From positions 100,609,897-100,673,896 of the forward strand of contig NC_081407.1 of the NCBI RefSeq assembly GCF_030272615.1: a DNA stretch of 64,000 bases, in the 5' to 3' direction. How positions within the stretch are numbered: the first letter of the stretch is position 1; each line of letters starts with the position of its first letter. Below are positions 32,050-44,387 of the stretch, one piece after another. This DNA is from Cryptomeria japonica. Taxonomy: Eukaryota; Streptophyta; Pinopsida; Cupressales; Cupressaceae. The notes beneath the pieces were generated by a model, which saw nothing but the letters and a program-made list of their open reading frames with translations, had not been told where the DNA came from and did no database searches. The position numbers and the translations under genes are program-made.

Positions 32050-32530
32050 TTACTGACATGAAATAATAGGTCCTCTTAAGCCATGCGACATGCCCAAAAA
32101 TTTAACCTCTACCTCTTCAATCATCTTCGCCAAGTCATAAATGCTACAATACACTTTTTCATGTCTTCCCCTAGGCTTAATATCTTCACCTTGCTTTACA
32201 AATTTGTTCCAAGTTTGGATCTTACAAATTTATAGATGAGGTAAGTTTAAAATTTCTTTGTTCTATTAGGGATGTAGAAGTATGCTATGTGGAACACCTT
32301 CCAAGTCATGGGGGCCTCTTTGTCTAATTGAGTTTTCAACTCCTTTTAAAAGATAGGAATCTTGTAGAACAACAACATTTTATGCACATGGGCATCCTCT
32401 TGGAGAGGATAGTTGTTGGTCCAATAATCTAGAAAATCCTAGAATATGGTGGGAAGTGTGACATTTCATGACTTGCCCCTAGAGAAAAGTAGGCTAGGTG
32501 GAGGGTAGAATAACTCACTAAAGGATCAAT
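32050..32530 (-). pseudogene. Unidentified decayed coding stretch
   Basis: In a single - strand frame about 85 codons read DFLDYWTNNYPLQEDAHVH, KMLLFYKIPIF, KELKTQLDKEAPMTWKVF and HIAYFYIPNRTKKF with four stops. This is well above what the surrounding AT-rich DNA gives and is typical of a dead exon. I do not recognise the protein. Confidence 0.3.
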
Positions 32531-32539
32531 GCCTATTTA

Positions 32540-34440
32540 ATTGAGGGAATCATAAATTTATTGTTAAATGTCTTGAAAGTGAATTTCAAAGAATCTTATT
32601 TATCTCATTTCCAAAACAAAAAAAAAGAAAAACAAATGCCTATTTAATTTAATAATAATAAAGGTATCAATAGAGACTCTTCTTTTTTAAAGATGAAATA
32701 CTAAAAATTAGGATAATTCCTATTACTAAATAATAAAATATAACAAGTATATAGAAAGATGAACAAAAAAATAGCATGCAAGGAAGAGATGTGGAGAGGG
32801 TAAAGGAAGTGGGTGCCTTGCAAGGAATTAGATTGTTAGCTATAACTTAAGTAAGAACATGCATGTGGATTTTATAATCTTTTGAAAGTTACTATGGTCA
32901 TTGATATTCACTTCTCACCAAAATTACCAGGTAAGATAAGAAATGGTGAGCATAAACACATTTGAATCCAAAATAGCTTTGTATTGTTAAAAATTAATTG
33001 TGTTCTATTTGAATTGCTAGGAATATTTTCCTTAGTTTACCTATATTACATTTAATGAACACTAATTGATGATTTTTACTTATTTTTTTGTTGGAACAAT
33101 GTTGATAATATTTCTAAAAGTTTTGATTAAGTTAAATGATTTTATTTAGTTTGTGTACTTGTAACATGTTATCACTAATATTTACCTGTCAAATCATAGA
33201 GCATCATGCCACCATTATATGTTGTTTCTAAGATTTAGTGTTTTCTCTACTACTACTCTTACAAGTGAATTTTTTTAATGAATTGTACAAACATACATAC
33301 AAAAAATAAATTATTATAACAAATTCATCGCACATCTAAAAATATTAATATTAATTACTATTATATAAAAATATTAATATAATAATCAAATTACACCCAA
33401 ATTAATAAAAAATATTAAAAAAATTAATACCTAATTTGTTTAAATATGTACTAATTTGTTTTAAAAAATTACTAATTTGTTTAAATATGTACTAAAATAC
33501 CTAGCATTGACAGAATGTTCAAAACTAACCGGGATGACTTAAACATCCCACACTAAGCCTTTGACCTTGCTTACGTGGCAATTGTGGGCCCATTACCTTT
33601 GTCAAGTTCTGTTTTTGTTCATTTTTGTTTCCATTTCTGTGAACTTTCAAATTTAAACATTTATCCCACCCAAATTTTGGTGGATGTTCATAAATGTTTG
33701 ATCACAACTTGTAGTCATTTTATAATTCCCAGCGTGATCCCAGCTTGTTGTTATTACATGGAATCGAGAAGTGCAGCAGGCCGACTTAGTGGTGACTGGG
33801 GCTATGATCTTTATCTCATATGATTGTAGGATATACACAAAGTGCATCTTTTGAAAATAATTTAAAATACCTTCAAGCAAATGCTATTGGCAGTGAAAAA
33901 ACCTTGTCAATATCCTTATAGCTAGTGTGAAAATGGGAGTTGTGGAACAGGGTATAGACATCTGTCACCCAATAAATGATAAGAGTTATTTTGCAGAAGA
34001 TATAGGTAAAAAAAAATGTCGTTGCAAACATATATGCAAAATGTGTGAGCATAGACAAGAAACGTGAACTATTTGACAGATTTAAGTTTTTTTTGTGTTC
34101 CTCCTTTCTTTTACATATAAAGAAAGCTCTTTATACTAAATTTATTTTAAATTTTGTTGTCTAGCATTTTTATTTATTTTTCATTTTTGGGATCTGGAAG
34201 AATTAGAGGATAATTATAAATAGTTTTCTCATTAATGTAATTATGGAATATCTTTTGCAATATTTTTTTTTACTTGTAAAATTTTCATATTTATAAAGAA
34301 CCCTTAACATAGTTTTATTTCAGTTTTTTTCAAATGAAGAAAAAGATTGCTTAATGCGTCTAGTTTAATAAAGAGATTTTTATAATTTATTATAAATTAT
34401 ATTATTTAAAATATATGTGCTTTATATTTTAAAATATATA
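32540..34440. other. AT-rich intergenic DNA, no gene seen
   Basis: Long A/T runs, with short repeats of CTAATTTGTTTAAATATGTA at 33430-33500. One 82-codon frame at 33575-33823 matches nothing I know. Confidence 0.5.
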
Positions 34441-36290
34441 ATTTATTTTTTTAGCAAAAGGCCAAGGCCTATAATATAAAAGAGATTACAATATATATGG
34501 AATAGACTAGAGAGATAAAAAGGACACCCTCCATCTAGGATGCTAGAAACATCTGACCCTTAAGCTACTAAATCTTCCACTATATGAAGGAAAGATAATA
34601 CATTAAAACCCGAATACATGGGGATAAAATTGAAAAATAAATTTGATCTGAAAAGATGATTCAAGAAGAAAGACAGAGATCCTTAGCATCCCCATGCCTC
34701 CTTCCATTACCAGTTGTGAAGACAAAGACATTCCATCCTCCATCAAAAACTACTAATCTCTGGTAAAATGCTCAAAAACATAGAGGGATCGAAGCTATCC
34801 AATCGCCAGCTGAGACGACCAAGGGAAAACCTGCCTATATATCAATCACGACCACAACCCAGTCGAACCGACCGAAATGAGCGTTGACACTGCCCATAAG
34901 CAAAATTTCAGTCTGTTATCTCCATCAAACACCCGAGCTCACCGCCAATGCCTGTAACAAGTGCACCTTCTGAGAAAGCCCTGGCCCCAAAACTCTACGA
35001 TCATTGACAAATGTGCAATTCTAGATTCATGTGAAGAAGCTGCTTCACGCGGTCGAGGGAAGGAGCTTGAAAGCCCAAAAAAATCAATCGATGCGAACTC
35101 CCTCAAGATCTAGTGAATTTTTCTACCACTATTGACATTAGTGGTTCTCCAATTAACCATGCAAACTAATGAACCCAAGATAGGAATGGGTTTGGAGAAG
35201 GGTAATTTAAACTATGGATGAAGGAGATGCACACTTCCCTGGGGATGGAATCAAACATAAAATAATCCCTATTCAAGAAGCCACCCCACCATATATCTCC
35301 ACTAAACAAATTATATTTGTCCAATTGGAGATTCAATTCCTCCCATGTATATACAAAAGAATGAGCGAAAGCTCCCATTACCAACTTAGTGAGCTCACTC
35401 GACTAGTGACAATGTTAGGTGGTGCTAGTGGGTTTGTAGCTATCCACTCTTCCCCAATAACAGTCCTTACCATCCATTCTATTGAACCGCTCGAGATTGC
35501 AAAATTATGAGCCATGATGTTTGGATGAACACATGCAAACCATATTGGTTCATTGGGACTCCCTGACAAATGAGTTCATTGAGCCATGAACCAAAGAAGC
35601 CGACAAAGCCCAGAAGCACTCACTACTCCCACCTGAAACTAAGCTCAAACCACTGTGGACTCTTGCAAACCACCCTCAACAAAAAACTTCCACAAATGGA
35701 AAGAAGTTGTTTTGAATTAATAAAAAACCATCCACCTTGTAGGACCCGATGAGCCTGAATGTAGAAGTGTGCAACTTCCCTTTGGCCTCATATTTCAAGG
35801 ACTTTCCCATGTGAAAAACCTCAGATATCCACATTATCATGTGATCTGTCTGAAATCTAAAGCTTGGAATGACCTTCACTTGGCGATATTGTACTATATG
35901 ATAAACTCTGCCCTTGATTCATAGATAATCAATCATAAAATTCATTATTTATTGATAACCCTTAAATCCGCCAATTCAGTATAAATGTGGGAGAAAATCC
36001 ACAAATAATAAGAGGCTTGTCTATAGCTTGTGTAAGCTTACGATGACTGATTTAAGGCTCACTACTCCAGCTTGTCAATGTACCATTCATATGATAAATT
36101 TTTGCCACTTAATCCTTTGTCATGTGCTCTAAAATGCAATGAAATGACTTTCCCATAAAATGTGGACGAAGATCTCCAAATTTTATACACTATTAGTGCG
36201 AAGGACTCCTTGGATTGATTACCCACATGGTACCTTTCAGTTGTCATATCCAGATGCATTTACAAAGATGTCTGATCTGACGGCAACTAC
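34441..36290 (-). pseudogene. Decayed ORF with A-rich 3' end, possibly a LINE tail
   Basis: The - strand reads discontinuously as protein: YHVGNQSKESFALIVYKIW (36225), KYEAKGKLHTSTFRLIG (35790), NEPIWFACVHPNIMAHNFA (35540), YTWEELNLQLDKYNLF (35330) and a hydrophobic end IIGLGLLLKK at 34450. An A/T-rich tail follows. Position just downstream of a - strand LINE and the tail suggest non-LTR origin, but no RT, endonuclease or RNase H motif is present. Identity open. Confidence 0.3.
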
Positions 36291-36515
36291 ACTTCGGCCT
36301 ACCAAAATTATATTTTGTTGAAAGCGAGGAAATTAAGGAAGCTCATGCCAACACTCTTATATGTGCACCTAGGTAGAGCCCCTAGTGAGATCAGTAATAA
36401 TTATGAGTAAAGTCCTTCCCATTTTTTAAGGATATTTGTACTTGACACTTAGGAATTAAATCACACTATGGCCATTCTGCAATCAACACAAAATAAGGTT
36501 AAAGAGAGAATTAAT

Positions 36516-36981
36516 AAATTTGAAACAAATCCCTATCTGCTTGCTCCCTTAATGTTTTGATTTCAAGGAATTCCCTCTGAAATAGCACCGCCTTTTTTGA
36601 TTCTTCGTCACACCCCAAGTTTGCCAAAATATCTGCCAACCTATTAGCTTCTTTGTAAGAGTGTACTATTTGATAAGGAACTAGAGAAGGAATTCATTCT
36701 CTTGCTTCTTGAATAATATAGTCTAACTGCCAATTGGGAGTTTGCTTCTTAAGGAGTGCAGATATGATATTTTGAGAATCCCCTTCTATTATTAGATTGT
36801 TGGCCTTATATTTGATTGCTAATTTGATGCTGAGAAGGAGTGCCTTTTCTTCTGTAATGTTATTAGAACCATTCGGGATCCTCCCAGAACCTACTACTAG
36901 GATTTTGCCCTCTTTATCTCTGATAACACAACCAATTCCTAAAATTCTTGGGTTCCCTCGAGCTGCACCATCGAAGTTCAA
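36516..36981 (-). pseudogene. LINE1 RNase H domain
   Basis: It starts LNFDGAARGNPRILGIGCVI (first catalytic Asp), then ITEEKALLLSIKLAI with Glu, IIEGDSQNII with Asp, and HSYKEANRLADILANLG, the H..REAN..AD box. This is the plant L1 type of RNase H. A TGA lies just before LNFDG. It is the C-terminal domain of ORF2, ending near 36516. Confidence 0.85.
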
Positions 36982-37356
36982 TTTTCAGAACCTGTCATTG
37001 GGGGGTTTCCATCTAATTTCTTTTCTGTCAATTCTGAATTCCTGATTGCACATTAGACTCCCCTTGAATGGAAGCTTAATGAATTTCTATTTTTGCAATA
37101 TGTTATCATCCCAAGAGGAGAAGAGTGAGTTTAACTTCTTCTTTTTGGTTGTGCATGCATTAACTGCCTTTGAAATTGATGACTCTACTATGATATTCAT
37201 ATCGGATATCTTATTTTTCTCCTTTCTAAAAATACGTTTGTTCCTTTCCCACCAAATATTCCAGATCAAGACTACTGGGGCTATTTCCCAAATGACTGCA
37301 AAAAAGGACTCTTTATAAAGTCCAAGCCAGGCTTCGAAAACTTCTGAGACTGGCTT

Positions 37357-37600
37357 CTATAGGGGGGAATGCCAGTCTAATTTGAGGAGAAGCCACTTCC
37401 AACATTCTTGAGCTACTTCACATTGTAAGAGAAGATGATTTGTAGTCTCAATGTTTGTATTGCATAATATGCATTTGAAAGGTGGTGTTATTCTCAGTAA
37501 AGTCAATTTGTCACTAGTCAAGATACATTCTTTTAAAGAAAGCCACGCAAAAGCTCCAACCTTTTGCAAGCCACAATCATTCCAACAGAAGGAAAACTTT
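37357..37600 (-). pseudogene. LINE1 zf-RVT zinc-binding domain
   Basis: GAFAWLSLKECILTSDKLTL, then CILCNTNIETTNHLLLQCEVAQECW, has the C-x2-C...H...C arrangement of the zinc-binding domain between RT and RNase H in plant LINEs. A frameshift or stop separates it from the RT side at about 37600. Confidence 0.8.
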
Positions 37601-37601
37601 C

Positions 37602-39950
37602 TCAGTGAGGGAGTGGAGTCATTATTAGAGAAAACTTTCTGCGTGAGGGAGTGGAGTCATGATTGTAAAAGACCCGTCTAAACTCTAGTTCTGAATCAAG
37701 TTTTTGTATTTGGATTTGGGGAACTGGTAATTGTGTAATGGATTTCCATTTTGCTTTTAGCTTGCCTGCAATAGAGGTGACATTAAAGTAATCTCTTATT
37801 GAACAATCCCAAGTATTTTGCAAAAAAAAAATTAATGTCCTCTAATCTCTAGATGTTAATCAAGGTCAGGTAATTGTTCCATGGATCCTCCCAAGATCTT
37901 GCTAGAGTTCAATTATGTACTACCCAAGATAGATTTGGTAACATGTACTCTCTACAACTAACAATGAAATTCAACATTTTTGATCCTTTGGAAGGATTAG
38001 ATAGAGTAAAGATCCTTTCAAGTTCATTAGAATCAAGGTATTTGCTTCTAATAATAGAAGCCCAAATGGATGAGGAATTTAAGTTTCCATACTAGCTATG
38101 CACCAAGAGCAATATTCCTGTCTTCAAAATTTGGAATGCCCACTCCCCCGTGCCTTTTAGGAGCACACACCTTTTCCCAAGCTAGAAGGTGTATTTTATT
38201 TTTGGGGTCTCTATTTCCTTTCCACGATAATTTCTTAAGATGAGACTCAAGATCATCTCTCATTTTTGAAGGCATAGGTAAAACTGACATGATATAATTG
38301 GGGATAGAAGACAACACTAACTTGATTAGTAATATCCTACCAGCAAGTGATAACCAATTATTCTTCCAAGAATCCATCTTGTTTTTAATAGTTAAAATGA
38401 TTGATTCCCAATATTGATTTTTTTTCACACCAGAGAACAAAGGGATACCCAAATATTTACAAGGAAGCTTGGCCTATTTGAACCCTATGGTACTGATCAA
38501 ATTCTTTGCCAGGATGGGAGAGCAATGAAATAAGAAAACTTTGGATTTTGCCTTGCTCACTTTCTGACTAGACACTTCACAATAAGACTAGAGTACTTTC
38601 TTGATGTTCTTGGCTACCTTAACCGAAGCTTCTCCAAACAGAATAGTATCATCAGCGAATAGGTAGTGAGTGAGGAATACTTGAGATTGAGGAATATGAA
38701 TCACCCTCCATATTGAGGACTCCTAACTTGTTGATATCATTATGCTTAGGGCTTCAGCCATAATGATGAAGAGAGATGGAGACAAAGGATCTCCTTGTCT
38801 CACACCTTGAGAGGATGAGAAAAAACCCAGTGGAGATCCATTCAACAAAACTGATAATTTTGCACCCGAGATGCAAGAAAGAGTCTATTTGCTCCAAGAT
38901 ACTGAGAACCCAAATCTAATAATAAATTGATGTAAGAAGTTCTAGATTACTTGATCATATGCCTTTAGCATGTCCAGTTTGATCAACATTGCTTTTATTT
39001 TATACTCCATGAATGTGTGAACTTTTTCATGAACCACCAATGCCCCTTCTGCAGTTTCCCTACCTTGGACAAAACCCCCTTGCGGCTTTGAGATGATCCT
39101 AAGAATGAATTGTGCCAACCTCAAAGAAATGGCTTTTGAGATGATTTTATAAATCATGTTACATAGCGATATCGGTCTAAAATATGCAAAGGTTGAAGGA
39201 TTGGGAATATTAGGGATGAGAATTATAAGAGTATTATTGAATTGTGCTAACATTTTTCCATGTTTTCTTTATTCCTCAACTACTCTCCAAATGTTTGATC
39301 CCAAAAAACTCTAGCATTTTTGGAAGAAGAGGGTAGGAAAACCATCAGGCCCTAGAGACTTGTCCGGATGCATAGAGAAAAATGTATGTCTGATTTCTTC
39401 TAAAGAAAATGATTTGAAAAGGAGAAAATTGTCTGGATCATTGATTAACTGGGGGATACGCTAGAGGATAACCTTTGATTTTTGCTTGATATCTTCCCCA
39501 TCTGGAACCCCATTTGTGAATAGTGTGGAAAATAAGGAAACTGCTTCTTAATGAATCTTTTCTACATCCACTATGATATCACCATCCTCATTCTTTATTT
39601 AGCGTATTTGATTGCTATGTCTCCTCATTTTTATCGAAACATGGAAATATTTTGTGTTTCTGTCTCCTTCTTGTAACCACATTTCTCTGGACTTTTATTT
39701 CCAATATAGCTCCTCTCTTGCCAAGATTTCTTGAAGTTGGGCATTTGGGTCATTTTGCATCTTGTAGGTGTTCTCATCCATTCCATCTTGAATAATGAGT
39801 ACATTTAAATCTTTAATCTTGTTTTCTATTTGAATTTTGGCTTGGAAGATGTTTTGGAAAGAGGATATGTTCCACTCTATAATTTTTATTTTTATCCATT
39901 GAATCTTTTTACAAAACTGAAACATCCTACTTCCTTGAACAAAAGGCACT
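37602..39950 (-). pseudogene. LINE1 reverse transcriptase
   Basis: Motifs in order: pre-RT ELYWK...EGDRNTKYFH (39710-39640), NTLIILIPNIPNPSTFAYFRPISLCN (39240-39160), [34 protein letters not shown] (38800), catalytic LFADDTILFGEA (38630-38665, F-A-D-D for Y-A-D-D), then LGIPLF and WKNNWLSLAGRILLIK in the thumb (38452-38096). Numerous stops and several shifts. It would prime and copy LINE RNA at nicked DNA. Confidence 0.85.
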
Positions 39951-39999
39951 TCTTTCCACCATTTCTATAGGAGCAGTAGAAAGGAAAAATCTCTAAACC

Positions 40000-40749
40000 A
40001 CATCTTCTAAAATCTAAAAGTTGGCTTGCCTTTCCTCAAAATGGGAATTAATGGAACTTCACTCTGAAGAGTAAAGTAATTCGACCCAGAAAGTGGCAAA
40101 ACAATGGAATTTGGAATTCCAAATGCTGACATCTAGTTGGGGTTAACAAAAAATCTGTCAAGATGCTCTTCTGTATGGGTAAATCTCTACCTTCTATTTG
40201 TCCAAGTAAAAGAGCCATTGATGAGGATACAATCCTTTAATGTAAAGTTAGAGACAAAATTATTGAAATCTTGCATACTTTTTGGAGGAGGGATGATACC
40301 CCCAGACTTATCTTGAGAAGACAACATTGCATTAAAGTCCCCACCTATAACAAAGGGGTCTAGGGGAAAGCTAAACAAAATTTGGGCAATGCTGTCCCAA
40401 ACTATCTTCTTACCTATTGTTGAAGTTGGGCCATAAACCACTACGAGCTAAAAAAACCCTTTGGTTGATTGGACTGAAATATGTATGATATTTGCCTTTG
40501 TTTCTATGACTAATATACTACCTACATTCGATTTCCATAAAATAGACAACCCTCTAGAAGTACCAATGGCTTGAGAAGTTCTATAATTCCAATGTTGCCA
40601 CCTTTTGAATAACTATTCTTCTTTACTGTCTGATAATTTTGTTTCTTGGATAGAATAATATTTGCCTCACAATTCTCAATTTGAGATTTAATGTGGCATC
40701 TTTTGTCGGGGGCATTAATACCCCTGACATTCTAGGTAATTATCCTCAT
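40000..40749 (-). pseudogene. LINE1 apurinic-like endonuclease
   Basis: ORF2 begins MRIIT at an ATG at 40749; the next codon is TAG where Trp is expected in the conserved WNVRGIN. Then come VVYGPTSTIGKK, the catalytic VIGGDFNAML and GSFTWTNRR with the downstream DRF. The start sits in ATGA, so the ORF1 stop and the ORF2 start can overlap as in LINE2. Target nicking was the role of the intact domain. Confidence 0.8.
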
Positions 40750-40984
40750 TGGGGACTCAAAGAGTGAATCACTCTCCTCAGTCCTAGCTTGTCCTCTAGG
40801 GTGGACTGCAAACCTACTTTAATTTCCTCAAACGTCTTTTTTGCAAGTATCTTCTTTTTTGGAGGCCTTCCCACCTTTCCTTTTGATTTCGGTACTTGTT
40901 TTGGGATTTTTTTTATCTTGTTTGGTATATAGATGACACTATGGCTGGAGTGTCTTGTTGCTCTCGATGGAGGTTAGTGATGTG

Positions 40985-43218
40985 TTATGATGAAGTTTGA
41001 TCCCAATTCTGCTCCATAGTTCTATTATCTTGCATTACTAGACAGGATCTTTTAAATTCTAGCTTAAGCTTGCCCTTTTTTGTGATTTGGTCATAAATTT
41101 GGAAAAGGTCCTCAATATCTAGAGTATATACTACTTGGGCCAATTGTTCATCCAAGAACAATGAACAAGCTTTGAAAATATGTTCTTCAATGATTTTACT
41201 TTGGGATCCCCACAATAATGGTGCTTTAAGGTGCAATAGAAAATCTCTATTACTGTACAGTGGAGAAAGCTTGATATCATTAGGGGTCATGGGAGGGCAT
41301 CTTGGATAATCTGACATAATTGTTATTGACTAGATTTTCTGCCTACCAATCCAATTTATAACCTTGATGGTCCCTCCTTCAGCTGAGTACTAAATGACTA
41401 CCTGGTCTTGTATTTGATCATCCTCCTGAGCCCTTTTCCCCAATAATGTGTTACTAGAATAACAGGCTTAAAATTTTGCTCTATTCAACATAATTTGCTT
41501 GTCTGTTGATAAGGAAAGTAATCCATCATTTTCCCTTTTGTGCCAGTTACTGTTATGAGCCCTTGCCATCAATCTCTTTAACACCAAGACTATGCTTAGT
41601 TCAAAGGGTAAGGCCATTGTCTAAAATTTGAAGTTAAACTTTTTGTTCCCTATACTTTTATGGTATCTATCCCATTGATGACTCATTTTAGTACAATTGA
41701 AAACAACTTGTTAAGTTGAAAAGAGTGTCTCATTATGATATTTTAGTCTACATGTTACCACTGAATTCTCTCCTACCTGTAATAACACTTCTTGAATACA
41801 CTCCCCCTCATTTTCTAGCGCTCTGTTTGGGATCCCAAGCCCATCCTCTGAGTGAAATTTCTTTGATTGGTGCGATATGGATTGGAGTTTACATTGTTGA
41901 GGGGGTGAAATAGATGGATGAGCTTTGCATTTGCAGGCCTCAGACGATTGGTCCTCATAGACCGATATTTATTTGACAATCCTCCCCCTTACATTCAAAT
42001 GTTAACTGCCCTAAGCACTTCGAGTGAACATTAACTGTATCTGGATCATCAAAGTGGATTTGTTGTGAACATATTCCAAAGGAGGAAGAGATAAGAATTG
42101 ATTTGGCCAATGGTTTTGATAGCTCGAAGAGAAGACAAACCCTTATAGGGAGTTGACGTTTCTCAAATGGGATAAGATCATGACTAATAAAGATTCCCAA
42201 TCTATTAGCCAAGATCTATATCAAGTCTAAGTCCCTGTATTCAAGAGGAATGTTTGGCAGAGAAATCCAGAAAGGGGCATACTTGATGTCGGCATTTTTT
42301 GGATCAAAATTTGGATACCATAACATAGTGAATAAACCATACCCCTTAAAAAACCAACCTTTATTTTTATGAGCTAAGTCTCTGTCAGACTTTGAGTGAA
42401 ATGTAGCAATAAAAAAACCTGAAGCCTAGTTACAATAAAAGATTTGATCTATACCCAACCAATTCTACAGGGCCCATAAATTTAAATGCTCAGAGTTGGG
42501 GGAAAATGACCAGAACTTACCAATCAGTGCATAATTCCTCATGTCCAGACCTGGAGCTCTAACATGGAATCTGGGAGAGATATCTTAATGCACTCTTCCT
42601 TCTCTTTCTCTTTTGTATGAAAAAAATTGGTTTTATCTACTTCCAATTCCCTTAAAGGCTTTTTAAGCTGTCATTGTCTCTTTAAAGGGCGATGAAGATA
42701 GTTACCCTGATTACCCATGAGATGCTGTTGACACTTGATGTGAGAAATTTTTCTCTCTGACTGCTTATGATCAAATATTTTAGGTATATAGCAAGGTCCC
42801 AAGAGGATGTCATTGGGGGACGAGATAACTGGCCCTGAGGAAGAGGATCCATAAACTGAAATGCCCTTTAAGTCCTTGTGCTTTCCAATCGGGATATTGT
42901 TCGAAAAAGTTAAGCAATGCTCCTTAGGGAGCTTCTGATCTAAATAAAACTTCTCGAGATAATTTGAATGATACTCCTATTGTTTGATCTAGAAGTCTTG
43001 AGATGCAGGTGGGCGATAACTACCAGACCTGTTGTCTAAGCAAATGTCAAAGATAGGTTGTTTGCCCTTGGTCTGACAAGGGAGGGAGGATGAAAAGAAA
43101 CCCTGATTCTCATGGCAAGCCATTGATTGAGCATAGTTTTTAATATTCTGATTTCTGACCCAACCATTCCTATCATGATTGGAATACCCTCTCTTCTGCC
43201 CTAGTCTATTGAACAACT
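40985..43218 (-). pseudogene. LINE1 ORF1 (gag-like, DUF4283 region)
   Basis: Key pieces are KYAPFWISLPNIPLEYRDLD followed by ANRLGIFISHDLIPFEKRQLPI and VCLLFELSKPLAKSI, with a Cys-bearing LGQLTFECKGEDCQ (42300-41955). This is the DUF4283/CCHC arrangement of plant LINE ORF1. The upstream part (43218-42600) is basic and Asn/Gln-rich; the downstream part (41317-40985) is weakly conserved. An apparent ATG at 43264 lies inside the X2 LTR and is not the real start. RNA binding is the expected role. Confidence 0.65.
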
Positions 43219-44337
43219 TGTTGGCATTTTTTATGTTTATGTTGTGATTGTCATTGATGGACACACACTTGCATTAAGATCCTCTTTATATGTATGAGTT
43301 AGAGCACAACCGGTATTTGTTTCAACCGGTATGTTGCAAGTATGTTGTATTATAGTCATTAGACTATTGATGTTTTGCAAAATGTGTTTACCGGTCTAAA
43401 GTGGCATGTTGACCTCAAGCGGTATGAGGGATTAAAGTGGCATAACACATTTTGACTAGTCTTCATTTTTGTCAAACTGGCAACCGGTATTTTGTATGAA
43501 CCAGTAATACTCTATGATGAGTTACCAACCGACATTTTGTGATGAGTTATCAATCCACCGATTGTTTGACAGTGCTGACACACTGGTGGTGCTTCTTGTG
43601 TCGTGTTACTGAGTATGTCGAGATTCATTGAACCTAGGAAATTGAAATGTAATCCTATTGGACGGACATGAAATCATACTCCTTTAAAAGGACATCATGT
43701 CTAGGGTTTTAGGTTGTTGCTGAAAGGGTTTATGTTGTGACTAGGGTTTAAGGTGGTTGAGGAGTTGAAAAGAATATAAATGTATAGAAGACTAAAGTAA
43801 TGCAGGAGTGCATTAAGAACAAGCTATCAAGGATCTAACTGAGCAGTTCATGCTATTAGATAGATCAAACACTTGTTGATTACTCACATCTTTGACAAGT
43901 TTGTAGCCCTTAACCAGGTAGGCCCAAAAGCCTTTTATAAAATCCTCTAACAAGGTGGTTCACCTCTATGAATCTAAAATCCTCTAGCAAGGTAGTCCTT
44001 GATCGGACTTATCTCCTAATAGAGATTGAGATTGCTAACAAGGTCAGTTCTAGTGAAGAACATTGTAAGACCTTAATTGGTCTGGTTTCTATTCTGCAGA
44101 TAGTGACTTGTGAGTTCCATCTCACCGTGGTTTTTCCCATTTGGGTTTCCATGTCAAATATCTTCTGTTATGGTTTTATTGCTTTTGTGGGTGAATGCGT
44201 TATTTGCATTTTGGTTTGCATGTGTGATAACCGGTCTGTTTGTTAAACTATTTTACCGGTTTATCTTTAGACTATTTAAGTGTTTAAGTGCAAGATTTTT
44301 TGGTATACTAATTCACCCCCCCTCTTAGTATTCATCA
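43219..44337 (+). repeat. X2 5' LTR
   Basis: It starts TGTTGGCATT and ends TTCATCA. Candidate TATA GAATATAAATG at 43772-43782. It contains about eight ACCGGT or near-ACCGGT palindromes, and near the end TTTTTCCCATTTGGGTTTCC and CACCCCCCCTCTTAG. It has 16 bp more than the right LTR in a CAACCGGTAT repeat near 43320. Confidence 0.9.
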
Positions 44338-44339
44338 AT

Positions 44340-44351
44340 TGGTATCAGAGC
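44340..44351 (+). promoter_or_regulatory. X2 primer-binding site (initiator Met tRNA)
   Basis: TGGTATCAGAGC, two bases after the LTR end, exactly matches the classic copia PBS. Confidence 0.95.
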
Positions 44352-44387
44352 CTACCTTTCTATAAGTTTAACCACTTGGGAAGAGAT

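Larger units (their letters stand above)
36300..43218 (-). mobile_element. LINE1: long L1-type non-LTR element, decayed
   Basis: On the - strand, from 43218 down: ORF1 with DUF4283-like and zinc-binding regions, then endonuclease, RT, zf-RVT and C-terminal RNase H, the usual plant L1 order. ORF2 would run from the ATG at 40749 to about 36516, near 1,410 codons, a normal length. The 5' end is cut at 43219 by the X2 LTR. No clear poly-A is seen at the 3' side. Stops throughout. Confidence 0.85.

Noticed and set aside
33575-33823. 82-codon + strand ORF
   Set aside because: No motif, no upstream or downstream gene signal; expected by chance over several kilobases of AT-rich DNA.
42989-43264. ORF apparently starting at 43264
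   Set aside because: The start codon is inside the X2 LTR; only the part left of 43219 belongs to LINE1.
44340-44351. tRNA-like sequence (also 6903-6913)
   Set aside because: These are primer-binding sites matching only the tRNA 3' end; no cloverleaf is present.
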